DNA of 64,000 nucleotides from G963676655 sp963676655 (GCA_963676655.2 CAXXKX010000002.1:930001-994000); one strand, 5' to 3'; counted from the stretch's first letter, positions 44,059 to 53,644 are shown. Program-made: numbers and translations. The notes: a model not told the origin generated them from the sequence alone.

Positions 44059-44533
44059 GGCGAAAATTGACGATAAAGCCAAAGCCATGGACCGTGCGAT
44101 GCGGCTGTTGGCGGCCCGGGCTCATTACAGTGGTGAACTCCGGGTTAAGTTGTTAAAGAAAAATTTTACCCGGTCGGCGGTGGATTATGTTGAATCCGAG
44201 TGTCGTCGACTGCGGCTTCTTGATGACGAGCAGTTCGCTTTTGACCTGTGCCGGGAACTTCATTCCCGGGGATACGGTATTTTCCAGATCAAGTTCCGGA
44301 TGCGGAAAAAAGGTATTCCGGCTGATATGATCGAGCAGGCTGTCAATGGCGTTGCGGATGATAATCCTGATGCTGAACGGGAAGCGGCTGAGCAGGCTTT
44401 TGCTACTAAAATGCGTATGCTGATCCGGGAAGATGATCCGCGTAAAAAACGCGAAAAACTTTACCGTTATATGATGTCCCGGGGCTTCTCCGGAGACATT
44501 ATCCGTACTTTGTTAGAGGAAAATAATTTATGA
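44030..44533 (+). CDS. recX: RecX-family regulator of RecA
   Basis: A 167-residue helical protein of the RecX family, which binds in the RecA filament groove and limits recombination. Three-helix repeats: RAMRLLAARAHYSGELRVKLLKKNF, then LRLLDDEQFAFDLCRELHSRGYGIFQIKFRMRKKGI, and the C-terminal repeat ending YMMSRGFSGDIIRTLLEE. The start (GTG 44030 or TTG 44033, behind GAGG) overlaps the transporter gene by 29 bp. The stop overlaps the next gene (ATGA). recA is not in the window. Confidence 0.88.
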   Translation: MLRTGRNTTEAKIDDKAKAMDRAMRLLAARAHYSGELRVKLLKKNFTRSAVDYVESECRRLRLLDDEQFAFDLCRELHSRGYGIFQIKFRMRKKGIPADMIEQAVNGVADDNPDAEREAAEQAFATKMRMLIREDDPRKKREKLYRYMMSRGFSGDIIRTLLEENNL

Positions 44534-45534
44534 ACATATTGATTACCAGACTCCAGAATATTGGTGATATGCTGGTGTTTGTACCGGCGCTGCGACTATT
44601 GCGCCAGGCTATGCCGGATGCTAAAATAACGTTGTTATGCAAGCATTCAGGAGGAATCGAGATCATTAAAGACTGTCCTTATTATGATGACATGATTGTT
44701 GTGCAAAACCGTTCTCTGAAAGAGAAGATCCGTTTGATCAAGGAGTTTCGCAAACGCAAGCTTGATTGTTTTATTATCTCGCCGCAGGATCTTGGCCGTT
44801 GTCCCTGGGCTCTGATGGGAGGAGCAAAAAAGATTGCCGGGTTTTCAAAAGTCTTGTATCGCGGTAAGTGGAAGAATGAAAAACTGCCGTTTATGATTGA
44901 CTGCAAACCGGAGTGGGACACGGAAGTCAATGAAACTGAAAACTGTGTCCGGCTGGTGACTGCTGCGTTGGCCGACTACGGAATTGAAATGAAATTTTCT
45001 CCGTCTCTGCGCTCTGAATATAGCTGGTTCAAACCGGATACCCCGGAGGAGGTTGCCGGGAAAATAGATATGTCAATTCCTTATGTCGTTGCAGCTCCTT
45101 TTTCAAAGCAGGATAATAAAAATTGGCCGATTGAAAAGTTGACCGAGTTTTTCAGAAAACTGTATGAGCAATCCGGTTTGAGACTGGTGCTGGCAGGAGG
45201 CAAAGACGATATTGAAAAGTGCGGTCAGCTAGTGGAGAGTCTTGGCGAAAATTGTTTATCAATTGCCGGGGAATTGACGCTTGATCAATCGGCATGGCTG
45301 ATTCACAAAGCGCAATTTTTCTTTGGTCCGGATTCCGGCCCGGCGCATTTGGCTACGGCGGTCGATACTCCGGCGGTTGTCTTATATGGACCGGCTGATT
45401 ACAAACGATGGCGGACAGCAGATGCCGCCGCGCAGCGGATTGATTTGCTCGGACATGATTCTGACGTTAATAATATTTCGATAGACCGGGCCTTGATGGC
45501 TTGTAAAAAAATATACAGATATAAGAGGGGATAA
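44530..45534 (+). CDS. GT9 heptosyltransferase-like glycosyltransferase
   Basis: A 334-residue glycosyltransferase of family 9, which adds heptoses or related sugars to the LPS core on the cytoplasmic face. The N-terminal RLQNIGDMLVFVPALRLLRQ and the donor-site FFGPDSGPAHLATAVDTPAVVLYGP are the two family signatures. It overlaps recX by 4 bp and the flavoprotein gene by one base. It fits an LPS-bearing cell, like the LptF/LptG permease. Acceptor unknown. Confidence 0.92.
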   Translation: MNILITRLQNIGDMLVFVPALRLLRQAMPDAKITLLCKHSGGIEIIKDCPYYDDMIVVQNRSLKEKIRLIKEFRKRKLDCFIISPQDLGRCPWALMGGAKKIAGFSKVLYRGKWKNEKLPFMIDCKPEWDTEVNETENCVRLVTAALADYGIEMKFSPSLRSEYSWFKPDTPEEVAGKIDMSIPYVVAAPFSKQDNKNWPIEKLTEFFRKLYEQSGLRLVLAGGKDDIEKCGQLVESLGENCLSIAGELTLDQSAWLIHKAQFFFGPDSGPAHLATAVDTPAVVLYGPADYKRWRTADAAAQRIDLLGHDSDVNNISIDRALMACKKIYRYKRG

Positions 45535-46757
45535 TGACAGAGAAAAATTTTATTCATGAACCGGGGCGTAATTTGCCGGTCAATGCCCGGTATGATGTGG
45601 TGGTAGTCGGCGGCGGAATCGCCGGGATATCAGCGGCAATTGCGGCGGCACGTCTGGGGGCCAGTGTTTGTTTGATTGAAAAAGAGTATGGACTGGGTGG
45701 CCTTGCCACCCTTGGAATAGTTACCATCTGGCTGCCGTTATGCGACGGCATGGGCAATCAGGTTATCGGTGGTCTCGGTGAAGAACTGTTGCTGCTGGCC
45801 GAATCCGAAAACACGCCAACAACGCCGATGTGCCGGGAATCCAGACGTTATGTTCCAGGTTGCTGGAAGAATCCTGACAGTACCCGTGAAGAACGCAAAG
45901 CCGCCGGCCGCTATTTCGTCGAGTTTGCTCCGACTGTATATCAACTTGCGCTGGAAAAATTGCTGCTTGATGAAGGTGTCATACTGCTTTACGATACCCG
46001 TTTATGCTCAGTTGAACGAGATGCTGAAAAAATAACTCACCTTATCGTGGAGAACAAGGGAGGTCGTTCCGCTATTGCCAGCGGCGCGGTTGTCGATGCC
46101 AGCGGCGATGCCGATGTTTGCGCGGTAGCAGGTGAGCCGGTTGCCGCATTGAATACAAATGTGCGCTCCGCCTGGTACTATTATCAGACTCCGGAAAAAG
46201 TTAAGATACACCCCTTGAGTAAGCCATACTCTAAACCGGGGGAACGGACTTTTTCCGGCGTCGATCCTGAACAGGTGACCGCCCAGGTTCTGGAGAGTCG
46301 GCAAATGATCAGGGAGGACTTGGTCAAGCAGCGTCAGAGCGCGGGGACTGATGACGTTATGCCGTTTCTGATTCCGTCAATTCCGGCGTTTCGTATGACG
46401 CGCCGGCTTGACAGTGATTTTGTGTTGGATGAACAACATATTGGCGTTGACTTTGATGATTGTGTCGGGCTGACCGGTGACTGGCGCAAGGACGGACCGG
46501 TTTATTCGATTCCCCTGCGGGCGCTTGCCGGTAAAGTGAACGGGAATTTATTGACTGCCGGACGTTGTATCTCCTCCGGAGGTGACGCCTGGGATGTGAC
46601 CCGTGCAATTCCGACCTGTACCGTTACCGGTCATGCTGCCGGTGTTGCCGCCGCAATGTGTGTTAGGGAAAACAAAAAAGCGCTTGATCTTGAGATCAAG
46701 CGCCTTCAGGATACGTTAAGATCACAAAACGCGATTATCGGCCCGGTTCCTACTTAA
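45534..46757 (+). CDS. FAD-dependent oxidoreductase
   Basis: A 407-residue flavoprotein of the FAD_oxidored type (PF12831-like). The dinucleotide fold is YDVVVVGGGIAGISAAIAAARLG (about 18-40), followed by EKEYGLGGLATLGIVTIWLP. The second FAD contact is GAVVDASGDADVCAVAGEP, and the C-terminal LLTAGRCISSGGDAWDVTRAIPTC closes the site. Such proteins are common next to polysaccharide genes in this bacterial group; the substrate is not known. Its ATG overlaps the previous stop. Its last codons carry the terminator of the opposing gene, and its stop overlaps that gene's stop by 4 bp. Confidence 0.9.
   Translation: MTEKNFIHEPGRNLPVNARYDVVVVGGGIAGISAAIAAARLGASVCLIEKEYGLGGLATLGIVTIWLPLCDGMGNQVIGGLGEELLLLAESENTPTTPMCRESRRYVPGCWKNPDSTREERKAAGRYFVEFAPTVYQLALEKLLLDEGVILLYDTRLCSVERDAEKITHLIVENKGGRSAIASGAVVDASGDADVCAVAGEPVAALNTNVRSAWYYYQTPEKVKIHPLSKPYSKPGERTFSGVDPEQVTAQVLESRQMIREDLVKQRQSAGTDDVMPFLIPSIPAFRMTRRLDSDFVLDEQHIGVDFDDCVGLTGDWRKDGPVYSIPLRALAGKVNGNLLTAGRCISSGGDAWDVTRAIPTCTVTGHAAGVAAAMCVRENKKALDLEIKRLQDTLRSQNAIIGPVPT
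46668..46703 (-). terminator. intrinsic terminator inside the opposing flavoprotein gene
   Basis: Perfect arms GCGCTTGATCT and AGATCAAGCGC (46680-46703). Read on the minus strand they are followed by TTTTTTGTTTT. It lies about 50 bp beyond the stop at 46754, inside the C-terminal codons of the plus-strand gene. Confidence 0.88.
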
Positions 46758-47398
46758 AAGTCATCATTGAAATCATCGTCTGAATCAGATGAATTGTCTT
46801 CCGGAATCGGCTTGTGCAGACGGTCAATTATTTTTTCCCGAACCTCAAGGAGTCCGGAAATAAAATTGTCGCAATAAGTTGCGCCAGGATTGCCGCGCTT
46901 CAGTTTTCTGAGCAGGCCGATCAGGTCATTAATATCTGAACAGAGGTGTTTGCATAGACAACGGGACAGCTGCGGCAGTTCTTCTCCTGCTGACAGCAGT
47001 TCAACGGTCCGCGACATTAACTTGCCGAACAGGCAGGTTATGGACATTCCGGTCGCAAAATAGCGGTCGCTGACGTCCGCGGCGAAACACCGGTTCCAAT
47101 CGAACGCCATAGTCTGCATACTGTTGATCAAACCGGCGTCTTTTTCATAGCGCCAGTCGCCAAAATCAAAAAATCCGTCCGGATCCTCATCGCTGCCGCC
47201 GAAAAACGGCCCGGGCCACTCTTTGCCGGCCGGAACCAGTTCGGGACGGGACATCAATTTTTTGATGATAACGTCCTCTTCGCCTGGCAGGTCGATATAA
47301 GTAGGCAGTTCGCCGAAATACGAATTAATCCGGCGTTCGTCCCGCTGCAATTCGCGTTCCCACTCGAATTCAGACCAGTTTTTGCGATTTTCATTCAT
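46754..47398 (-). CDS. acidic cytoplasmic protein of unknown function
   Basis: A 214-residue protein with no signal peptide or membrane helix. It is rich in Asp and Glu, with a strongly acidic tail (SSDSDDDFNDDF) and a Gly/Asp stretch near residues 65-80. The middle has several Cys (RCFAADV, RCLCKHLCSD) in a helical context. It follows rsfS by 15 bp on the same strand and so belongs to the nadD-rsfS transcript. Not recognised. Confidence 0.75.
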   Translation of the reverse strand: MNENRKNWSEFEWERELQRDERRINSYFGELPTYIDLPGEEDVIIKKLMSRPELVPAGKEWPGPFFGGSDEDPDGFFDFGDWRYEKDAGLINSMQTMAFDWNRCFAADVSDRYFATGMSITCLFGKLMSRTVELLSAGEELPQLSRCLCKHLCSDINDLIGLLRKLKRGNPGATYCDNFISGLLEVREKIIDRLHKPIPEDNSSDSDDDFNDDF

Positions 47399-47413
47399 TA
47401 TAGCTGCTAAGCC

Positions 47414-47809
47414 TTATTTCTTGTTTGAAATTTCCTCTACCTTTTTGACGGCTTCGAGGGCAGGTGCATCGCCCCAGAGGCTATCCAGTTGGTAAAGGTC
47501 ACGCATGTCCGGGGTCATAACATGAACCAGGACGGTGACGTAATCCAGCAGAATCCATTGACTTGCCGGAGTACCTTCAGTTGCTCGTGGTTTAATATTC
47601 AGTTTTTCCTTGACGCCGCGACCGATCCAGTCACATATCGCTTTCAGGTGCGGTTCCGAATGCCCGGTACACAACACAAAATAGTCGGCAATCGTTGAAT
47701 ACTCTGAAACATTCAGAGTTATAACGTCATCCGCTTTACGGCTGTCTGCTATCTCCGCACACAGTTTTGCCAATTCTTCGGGGGATACATTCCCGCCGGT
47801 TTTAGTCAT
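47414..47809 (-). CDS. rsfS: ribosomal silencing factor RsfS (Iojap)
   Basis: A 131-residue RsfS protein, which binds uL14 on the 50S subunit and stops subunit joining when nutrients are low. Recognisable parts are DDVITLNVSEYSTIADYFVLCTG, then SQWILLDYVTVLVHVMTPDMRDLYQLDSLWGDAP near the C-terminus. Its start overlaps the nadD stop by 4 bp. The nadD-rsfS pair is a widespread arrangement, which strengthens both calls. Confidence 0.96.
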   Translation of the reverse strand: MTKTGGNVSPEELAKLCAEIADSRKADDVITLNVSEYSTIADYFVLCTGHSEPHLKAICDWIGRGVKEKLNIKPRATEGTPASQWILLDYVTVLVHVMTPDMRDLYQLDSLWGDAPALEAVKKVEEISNKK

Positions 47810-48417
47810 TTTTTTGCTCCTTTATATAGAGAATTAACATTAATATACTCTTTAACTTCATCAGACACCATTTCGAGGCCGTTGTTCCCGCCGCTTCGAA
47901 TCATTGTCGAAGATAGGTCATATTTTTCCAATCCGGATAACAGACCAGATAACAGCTTGTCTGTCTGACTTTCATTCCAATGTTCTAACAACTCACGGCG
48001 GGAAACCGTTTCTCCCGGACGCGGATAGGTGACGATTTCGAACTCATCGACCAGTTCTTTTGCCCGGTACCATGAGTGCATCTGTCGCAGACTGTCGCTG
48101 CCGATCAGCATCATCAGGTCATCATCCGGCAGTTTCCGCCGTAAAGAACGCATTGTATCGAGTGTATAAGACGGTATCCGCTGTTCACGAAACTCGATGT
48201 CGTCAACGTTCATATCAGGATAAGATTCAATGGCCAGTTTCAACATTGCCATCCGGTGCTTAAATGCGGTTATATGACTATCGGCCTTATGGGGTGGAAC
48301 CCACGCCGGAATAAATGTTATCCGGTCACACACATTGCTTTGCAACACATTATCAGCCAATTCTATATGTCCTTTATGTGGCGGATCAAAAGTCCCGCCG
48401 AAAAAAGCAATTCGCAT
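47806..48417 (-). CDS. nadD: nicotinate-nucleotide adenylyltransferase
   Basis: A 203-residue enzyme that joins ATP and nicotinate mononucleotide in NAD synthesis. The nucleotidyltransferase motifs are GGTFDPPHKGHIELA at the N-terminus and LSSTMIR near residue 170; LMMLIGSDSLRQMHSW lies between. AAGGAG precedes the ATG. First gene of the nadD-rsfS-(unknown acidic protein) transcript. Confidence 0.96.
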   Translation of the reverse strand: MRIAFFGGTFDPPHKGHIELADNVLQSNVCDRITFIPAWVPPHKADSHITAFKHRMAMLKLAIESYPDMNVDDIEFREQRIPSYTLDTMRSLRRKLPDDDLMMLIGSDSLRQMHSWYRAKELVDEFEIVTYPRPGETVSRRELLEHWNESQTDKLLSGLLSGLEKYDLSSTMIRSGGNNGLEMVSDEVKEYINVNSLYKGAKK

Positions 48418-48831
48418 TTAACTCCTTTGTGCCAATTGAAATTCATCCTTTATAAGTATTGTAAATCCGGAATCTCACTATGCAAGAGCCGATTCGGAAA
48501 AAAAAGAGAAAAATGTCAATATTTTTATGGGAAAGGATTAACGGAACACTGATGAAAATACAGGATGCATTGTTCTTCTGGGATAAAACTAATGTCTGAA
48601 TCGTTTTTTTATTCAATAGTTAACGATTTTTAAATGGTTGTTTTTTTTAATTGTTTTATGTACAGTATTTTATTTTTATGCCGTTTTTCTGTCTTGGTTT
48701 TTGAAATTACATGGTATTTTATTATGATTAATTATCCGGACTGGAAAAAATGGTAATTGGACTGGACAAATCGAGGTTGAGACGCTAATTTAGCCTGTTG
48801 AGAAAATAATGAATATTCAATTGTGTGGACT
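48418..48831. other. gene-free AT-rich spacer between nadD and cca
   Basis: A divergent intergenic stretch of about 410 bp. I see no RNA gene, no strong hairpin and no convincing promoter; a short frame reading into it from 48256 is a shadow of nadD. Confidence 0.5.
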
Positions 48832-50175
48832 ATGACAACAGATAAGACGAAATTATACGGCATTCGCGAAGCGGCGGCGGAGGTTGTTGAAAAATTGCAG
48901 CATGCTGGCTTTGCCGCTTTTTTTGTCGGAGGGTCTGTTCGCGATATGCTGTTGGGCTATGCTCCGAAAGATATCGACATTGCAACTTCCGCGTTGCCGG
49001 AGCAGGTTGGTGCGTTGTTTCAGGACATTCAAACGGTCGGCGCGTGTTTCGGGGTGATGCTGGTCAGGCATTGCGGATATCAGTTTGAAGTTGCCACCCT
49101 GAGACTCGAGCGTAACTATCTGGATGGGCGTAGACCTGAAAACGTCAGTTATACCAACGATCCTGAAGTAGATGCCAGAAGGCGTGACTTTACCGTGAAT
49201 GCGATGTTTTTTGATCCCGTCAGAGATGAGGTTCTGGATTTTTTTGGCGGACAGGAAGATTTACGCCGTGGTATCATCAGGACAGTCGGATATCCGGGTG
49301 AACGCTTTTCCGAAGATTACTTGCGGATGCTGCGGGCGGTTAGATTTGCGACCCGGCTAAATTTTGAACTTGCTACGGCAACTGCAGACGCAATCAGGAC
49401 GAATGCGGATAAAACCGCAAAACTGGCGTCGGAACGGGTTCGCGTGGAGTTGGATAAGATGTTGACTGGCCCTCAGCCGTCGCGGGCGGTCAAGCTGCTC
49501 CATAAGCTTGCTATTCTTGATGCGGTCTTGCCGGAAGTGGCGACGATGGATGGAGTTGAGCAACCTGAGAAATTTCATCCTGAGGGCGATGTTCTGGTCC
49601 ATACGTTGCTCATGCTAGATTGCATGAAACTGCCGTCGTCTGAACTGGCCTGGAGCATTCTGTTGCACGATGTGGGAAAACCTGCAACCAGATTTATCGA
49701 CGAAAACGGGACGGCCAGATTTTTCGGCCATGAAAGTGTCGGCGCGGAAATGACGGAAAAAATAATGACCAGGCTGCGGCATTCCAAAGATATGACTGAG
49801 GCGGTCTGCCATGCGGTGCGTAATCATATGCGGTTTGCGCATGTTGACAAGATGCGGCCGGCTAAATGGCGGCGGATGATCAGCGATAAGATGTTCCCGA
49901 TGGAACTTGAATTGCACCGGATCGATTGTATGGCCAGCCATGGTAAAGTAGAAAACTATCTGTTGATGCTTGATCGTCTTTCGGAAAGCGGTGGTGAAAC
50001 TAAGTTGCCGCCGCCGTTGTTGAAAGGAAGCGATTTGATTGTTCTGGGATATAAACCAGGACCGGATTTCGGGCGTATTTTGCGGGAAATAGCGGATTTA
50101 CAATTGTCGGGAGAGATAAAATCAAAAGAAGAGGCGCTGGCCCATCTGACTAAAATTGATGTAAAAGGAATATAA
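48832..50175 (+). CDS. cca: tRNA CCA-adding enzyme family nucleotidyltransferase with HD domain
   Basis: A 447-residue class II nucleotidyltransferase. The head has FFVGGSVRDMLLGYAPKDIDIATSA, where GGSVRD and DID bind nucleotide and metal. RRRDFTVNAMFFD and ERVRVELDKML follow. The second half is an HD hydrolase-like part (VLVHTLLMLDCM, WSILLHDVGKPATRF). This layout fits CCA-adding enzymes that also repair tRNA ends; a poly(A) polymerase role cannot be ruled out by sequence. GTG 48823 is an alternative start three codons upstream. cinA begins directly after the stop. Confidence 0.92.
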   Translation: MTTDKTKLYGIREAAAEVVEKLQHAGFAAFFVGGSVRDMLLGYAPKDIDIATSALPEQVGALFQDIQTVGACFGVMLVRHCGYQFEVATLRLERNYLDGRRPENVSYTNDPEVDARRRDFTVNAMFFDPVRDEVLDFFGGQEDLRRGIIRTVGYPGERFSEDYLRMLRAVRFATRLNFELATATADAIRTNADKTAKLASERVRVELDKMLTGPQPSRAVKLLHKLAILDAVLPEVATMDGVEQPEKFHPEGDVLVHTLLMLDCMKLPSSELAWSILLHDVGKPATRFIDENGTARFFGHESVGAEMTEKIMTRLRHSKDMTEAVCHAVRNHMRFAHVDKMRPAKWRRMISDKMFPMELELHRIDCMASHGKVENYLLMLDRLSESGGETKLPPPLLKGSDLIVLGYKPGPDFGRILREIADLQLSGEIKSKEEALAHLTKIDVKGI

Positions 50176-51399
50176 ATGAAAGTATGTGTGATATGTACCG
50201 GGAATGAACTGCTCAAAGGCGCAGTGGTAAATACCAATCTGGCGTATATCGGAGAACGCCTGACGGCAATCGGGCTGCCGCCGGACGAGTGTGTTGTGGT
50301 GCCGGATCAACCTGAAAAAATGGCTGAGGTATTTCAGTCGGCTTTGAATAAGTTTGATCTGATTATTACCAGCGGCGGGCTTGGGCCGACTCGTGACGAT
50401 TTGACTCGTGATGTAATCTGTGCCGCACTTGGATTGACTTTGCAGTCTGACCCGGATCTGGAAATCAGGCTGCGTGAACGCTGGCGTCAGTATCGTGGAG
50501 ATGATGTTCCGCCGCCGGACGAGATTTTTTCTCAGGCCTTGAAACCGGTTGACAGTCTGGTGTTGAACAATGCGGTTGGAACCGCTTCAGGACTCTGGAT
50601 CGAACATGACTGCAAATTTGTCGCCATGCTGCCTGGCCCTCCGGTTGAGTTGGAGCCGATGGTTGATAATGAACTTATTCCGCTTTTAAAAAGTTTGCCT
50701 GACGCCCCGCTGCATACGGTCGGGATTATGCTGGCCGGGATTCCTGAGCTTATGGCGCAGCGGAAATTTGAACCGTTATTGCAGGATACCGTTGACATTG
50801 CTTACTGTGCCACTCCCGCCGGAGTGAAAATATATGTTTCCGCGGATGACCCTCAGGCGGTGGCCGGGGCCGAAGCGATCATCCGGCAGGAATGTCCGGA
50901 GCAGGCGCTGCCGCCCGGATGTTTTTCGGTATCGGCTGATGTCTTCAGACTGCTGCGTGAAAAAGGTTGTAAATTTGTCACGGCAGAATCATGTACCGGC
51001 GGGATGATCGCGGCTGAAATGACTGCTTATCCGGGCTCGTCGGAGGTTTTCCTCGGATCGACGGTTGCTTACGCCAACGAGGTAAAACGTGATCTGCTGA
51101 AAGTCTCCGCACAGGTACTCGATACGTATGGTGCTGTTAGCTCCGAGTGTGTCGAACAAATGGTGAGGAATGTGGCTGATTTATTTGGCGCGGAAGCGGC
51201 AGTGGCGGTCAGCGGTATAGCCGGTCCGGGCGGCGGTACTCCGGAAAAGCCGGTTGGACTGGTCTATATCGGCGCCGTATTCAAAGACAAGATGAAAGTT
51301 CAGGAATTCAAGTTTCGCGGCGGACGTGATATGATCAGGATGCGGACGGTCGCCCAGGCTTATCTGCTGCTGCGTGATTTGCTTATGGCTGAGAACTGA
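50176..51399 (+). CDS. cinA: CinA-family protein (NMN deamidase / competence-damage inducible)
   Basis: A 407-residue two-domain protein. The N-terminal half is a molybdopterin-binding-like fold (CTGNELLKGAVVNTN, TSGGLGPTRDDLTRD) with ADP-ribose pyrophosphatase activity in characterised relatives. The C-terminal half is a PncC domain (VTAESCTGGMIAAEMTAYPG, AVSGIAGPGGGTPEKPVG) that deamidates NMN in pyridine nucleotide recycling. Its ATG follows the cca stop without a gap. It is convergent with, and overlaps by 17 bp, the LacI gene. Confidence 0.95.
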   Translation: MKVCVICTGNELLKGAVVNTNLAYIGERLTAIGLPPDECVVVPDQPEKMAEVFQSALNKFDLIITSGGLGPTRDDLTRDVICAALGLTLQSDPDLEIRLRERWRQYRGDDVPPPDEIFSQALKPVDSLVLNNAVGTASGLWIEHDCKFVAMLPGPPVELEPMVDNELIPLLKSLPDAPLHTVGIMLAGIPELMAQRKFEPLLQDTVDIAYCATPAGVKIYVSADDPQAVAGAEAIIRQECPEQALPPGCFSVSADVFRLLREKGCKFVTAESCTGGMIAAEMTAYPGSSEVFLGSTVAYANEVKRDLLKVSAQVLDTYGAVSSECVEQMVRNVADLFGAEAAVAVSGIAGPGGGTPEKPVGLVYIGAVFKDKMKVQEFKFRGGRDMIRMRTVAQAYLLLRDLLMAEN

Positions 51400-52375
51400 T
51401 GTTCATAATGCTGGCTCCTTCGATCAGGTTCGGCATAAAACGATCGTGAACCGGCTTGGGATCATATTTTTTCGCTTTAAGTTTTTCCAGCATGATTTTT
51501 GCGGCACTGACTCCCAGTTCTTTTTTGTACTGGTTGAAAGTTGACAGACGCGGAACGGTCAGTTCGGAAAAATCCATGTTGTCGAATCCGAGTACTGACA
51601 GGTCTTCCGGAATTTTGACATTGTGACTGGCTGCTTTTTTGTACAGGTCCAATGCCAGGTAGTCGCAGAAACAGAATGCGGCGGTAAATTCGTGGATGTG
51701 ATCGACAAATTCCCCGACGTTTACGTAGCCGGTGAATTCCAGACCGTTGCTGCGCAGGATTTGTGCAAATGAATCAGCACGTTGTTGATCGGATGGACCG
51801 AGGTAAACAATTTTGCGGTGTCCGTTAGCAATCAGGTGTTCCGCGGCCAATGCCCCGGACTGATAGTCGTCATTGTAGGCCCCGGAAAGTTCTGCTAAAG
51901 GCTTATTGATTGTAACTACCGGAATGGTCTTGTTCAGTTCTTTCAGGTAATCCAAGTTGCTTTCGCCTCTCCCGGTCGGAGTGATAAACAGGCCGTCGAT
52001 ACCTTTGTTCAGCATGAATTTGATGTTTTCAAGCTCTTTTTCGATGTTGGCATGTGAAACGGACAAAATCATATGATAATCGTCCTGCCTGATCGTCTCT
52101 TCTATGCCGCTCAGGATATTCAACCAGAAAGATGAGTCTATACTGGATGAAATTTCCATACCGATTAACAGGGTTTGCTTTTTGGCAATGGCTCTGGCAT
52201 GGATATTCGGGATATACCCCAGTTCGTTGATCGCATCCTGGATTCTTTTGCAGGCCGCATCTGAAAGATGATATTTCTTTGCGTTGCCGTTGATATACAT
52301 CGAAGCGGAGGTAAGCGATACCCCCGCTTGTGCGGCAATGTCTTTAAGGGTAATTTTTTTTGTTTGAACCGCCAT
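51383..52375 (-). CDS. LacI-family transcriptional regulator
   Basis: A 330-residue repressor. The helix-turn-helix and hinge are ITLKDIAAQAGVSLTSASMYING and ELGYIPNIHARAIAK at the N-terminus; the rest is a periplasmic-binding-protein-like sugar sensor (LDYLKELNKTIPVVTI, HRKIVYLGPSDQQRADSF, LSVLGFDNMDFSELTVPRLSTF). Its start overlaps the stop of the glycosidase gene upstream (TAATG), so the two are translated together. It presumably controls the catabolic block up to 59687. Confidence 0.94.
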   Translation of the reverse strand: MAVQTKKITLKDIAAQAGVSLTSASMYINGNAKKYHLSDAACKRIQDAINELGYIPNIHARAIAKKQTLLIGMEISSSIDSSFWLNILSGIEETIRQDDYHMILSVSHANIEKELENIKFMLNKGIDGLFITPTGRGESNLDYLKELNKTIPVVTINKPLAELSGAYNDDYQSGALAAEHLIANGHRKIVYLGPSDQQRADSFAQILRSNGLEFTGYVNVGEFVDHIHEFTAAFCFCDYLALDLYKKAASHNVKIPEDLSVLGFDNMDFSELTVPRLSTFNQYKKELGVSAAKIMLEKLKAKKYDPKPVHDRFMPNLIEGASIMNISSQP

Positions 52376-53592
52376 TATAGTTTAAGCAATGAATTGTTAA
52401 GGATTTCAAACGCAAGCACCCAGGATATCGGGGCATTGGTCCAGCCGGTGTAAATACTGCCAGCGCCGCCTTCATAACAGTCGCCGCCGCCCCATTGTCC
52501 CGCCCTGATATCATACATTCCCCGCCAGCAGCCGCAATATTGTTTCAGAGGTGAATCATCCTGGATTTCGATTACCAGACGCAGGACTTTTTCAAAGGCG
52601 TCGCGGTACTCGTCGTCATAGTCGGCGGCTGCCAGTTGCAGGCCCAGTAATGCCCAGTTGACGGTATAGATCATATCCGCGAGATGAGGCCCGATCGGCG
52701 CTTCCGCGTGCTCTGCCGGGATGTTCCCTGTTGCCGGGTCGATTTTTGCCGTCAGTTTGGCCAGAAAGTATTTTGCCAGATCCTGGTGCAGGGGTTCATC
52801 CGGCAGTAGGTTGGCGGAAATTATGGCATCCATAACCGCATAGGCGTCTTCACTGACGATAAAGTTGTCGCGGTTCTCCAACAGATATTTGTGATAGGTG
52901 AAAATAGCTTTTTTGTATGCCGGTTCCGGCTTGACTTTGTATGCCATCGCCAGGGCCATACAGACCAGAGAACCCCAGTGTGGCAGGTCAAGTCTCCCTT
53001 TCCAGATACCTTCCGGGTCGAGCCAGTGCTGCGGCAGGTCCGGATGATTCTTGCCGAAAGTGCGGTTGAAGCCTTCGGTCATGCAGTCTGCCAGTTTGAG
53101 CGCCCATTCCGTCATTTGGTATTTTGCGTCAAGTTCAGGATATTTTTCCGCGATCAGCAATTGCAGAAAACAATTCCAGCCGTTATCATCGAACCAGATC
53201 ATGTCGTTCCATTTGATATGCGACCAGTTCCAGGCGCCAAGCGGATATGCGTCGTTTTCCCGGTTTAACAGGCCGCTGCGGAAATAGAGAAAATCAAGAA
53301 TATTCTCTGCTTTAGTATAGTAGACATCATCGTTGAAAATCTCAGAGGCCATGAGAAACAATGCCGCGACTTCAAAATTACAGTCGGCCCGGCGCTGTTC
53401 GATTATACTGAACCCATCGTTCTCAGTCCATGCCGGAAAGCTGCGGTAAACCTTTTCTTTCGCACTGTTGTCAACCGTGTTGAGAACCCTTTCAGCGACA
53501 CCCCATTTGCCGTCCTCCGGAATCATGACGCCGGAGTTGTTAAACCAATCGAGGTTCTTTCGCAGAGCTTCCTTGAGAATATTTTTGTCCAT
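52375..53592 (-). CDS. six-hairpin glycosidase, GH76-like
   Basis: A 405-residue protein without a signal peptide. The repeated pattern of paired helices suggests an (alpha/alpha)6 barrel. The Asp pair Asp135-Asp136 in WFDDNGWNCFLQLL resembles the catalytic pair of GH76 mannanases; GGGDCYEGGAGSIYTGW near the end is also typical of this fold. GH76 is the best guess, but GH88/105-like or other barrel families are possible. Intracellular, so it would act on imported oligosaccharides. Cotranscribed with the LacI gene. Confidence 0.65.
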   Translation of the reverse strand: MDKNILKEALRKNLDWFNNSGVMIPEDGKWGVAERVLNTVDNSAKEKVYRSFPAWTENDGFSIIEQRRADCNFEVAALFLMASEIFNDDVYYTKAENILDFLYFRSGLLNRENDAYPLGAWNWSHIKWNDMIWFDDNGWNCFLQLLIAEKYPELDAKYQMTEWALKLADCMTEGFNRTFGKNHPDLPQHWLDPEGIWKGRLDLPHWGSLVCMALAMAYKVKPEPAYKKAIFTYHKYLLENRDNFIVSEDAYAVMDAIISANLLPDEPLHQDLAKYFLAKLTAKIDPATGNIPAEHAEAPIGPHLADMIYTVNWALLGLQLAAADYDDEYRDAFEKVLRLVIEIQDDSPLKQYCGCWRGMYDIRAGQWGGGDCYEGGAGSIYTGWTNAPISWVLAFEILNNSLLKL

Positions 53593-53624
53593 TGTTTTCT
53601 TTCATTTTAATTTTTTTTAATATA

Positions 53625-53644
53625 GCCAACAATATGGCATTATA
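53625..53644 (-). promoter_or_regulatory. possible LacI operator next to a -10 box
   Basis: GCCA-6-TGGC (53625-53638) lies just downstream, in minus-strand sense, of TATAAT (53639-53644), in front of the glycosidase gene. No good -35 box is seen. Confidence 0.3.
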
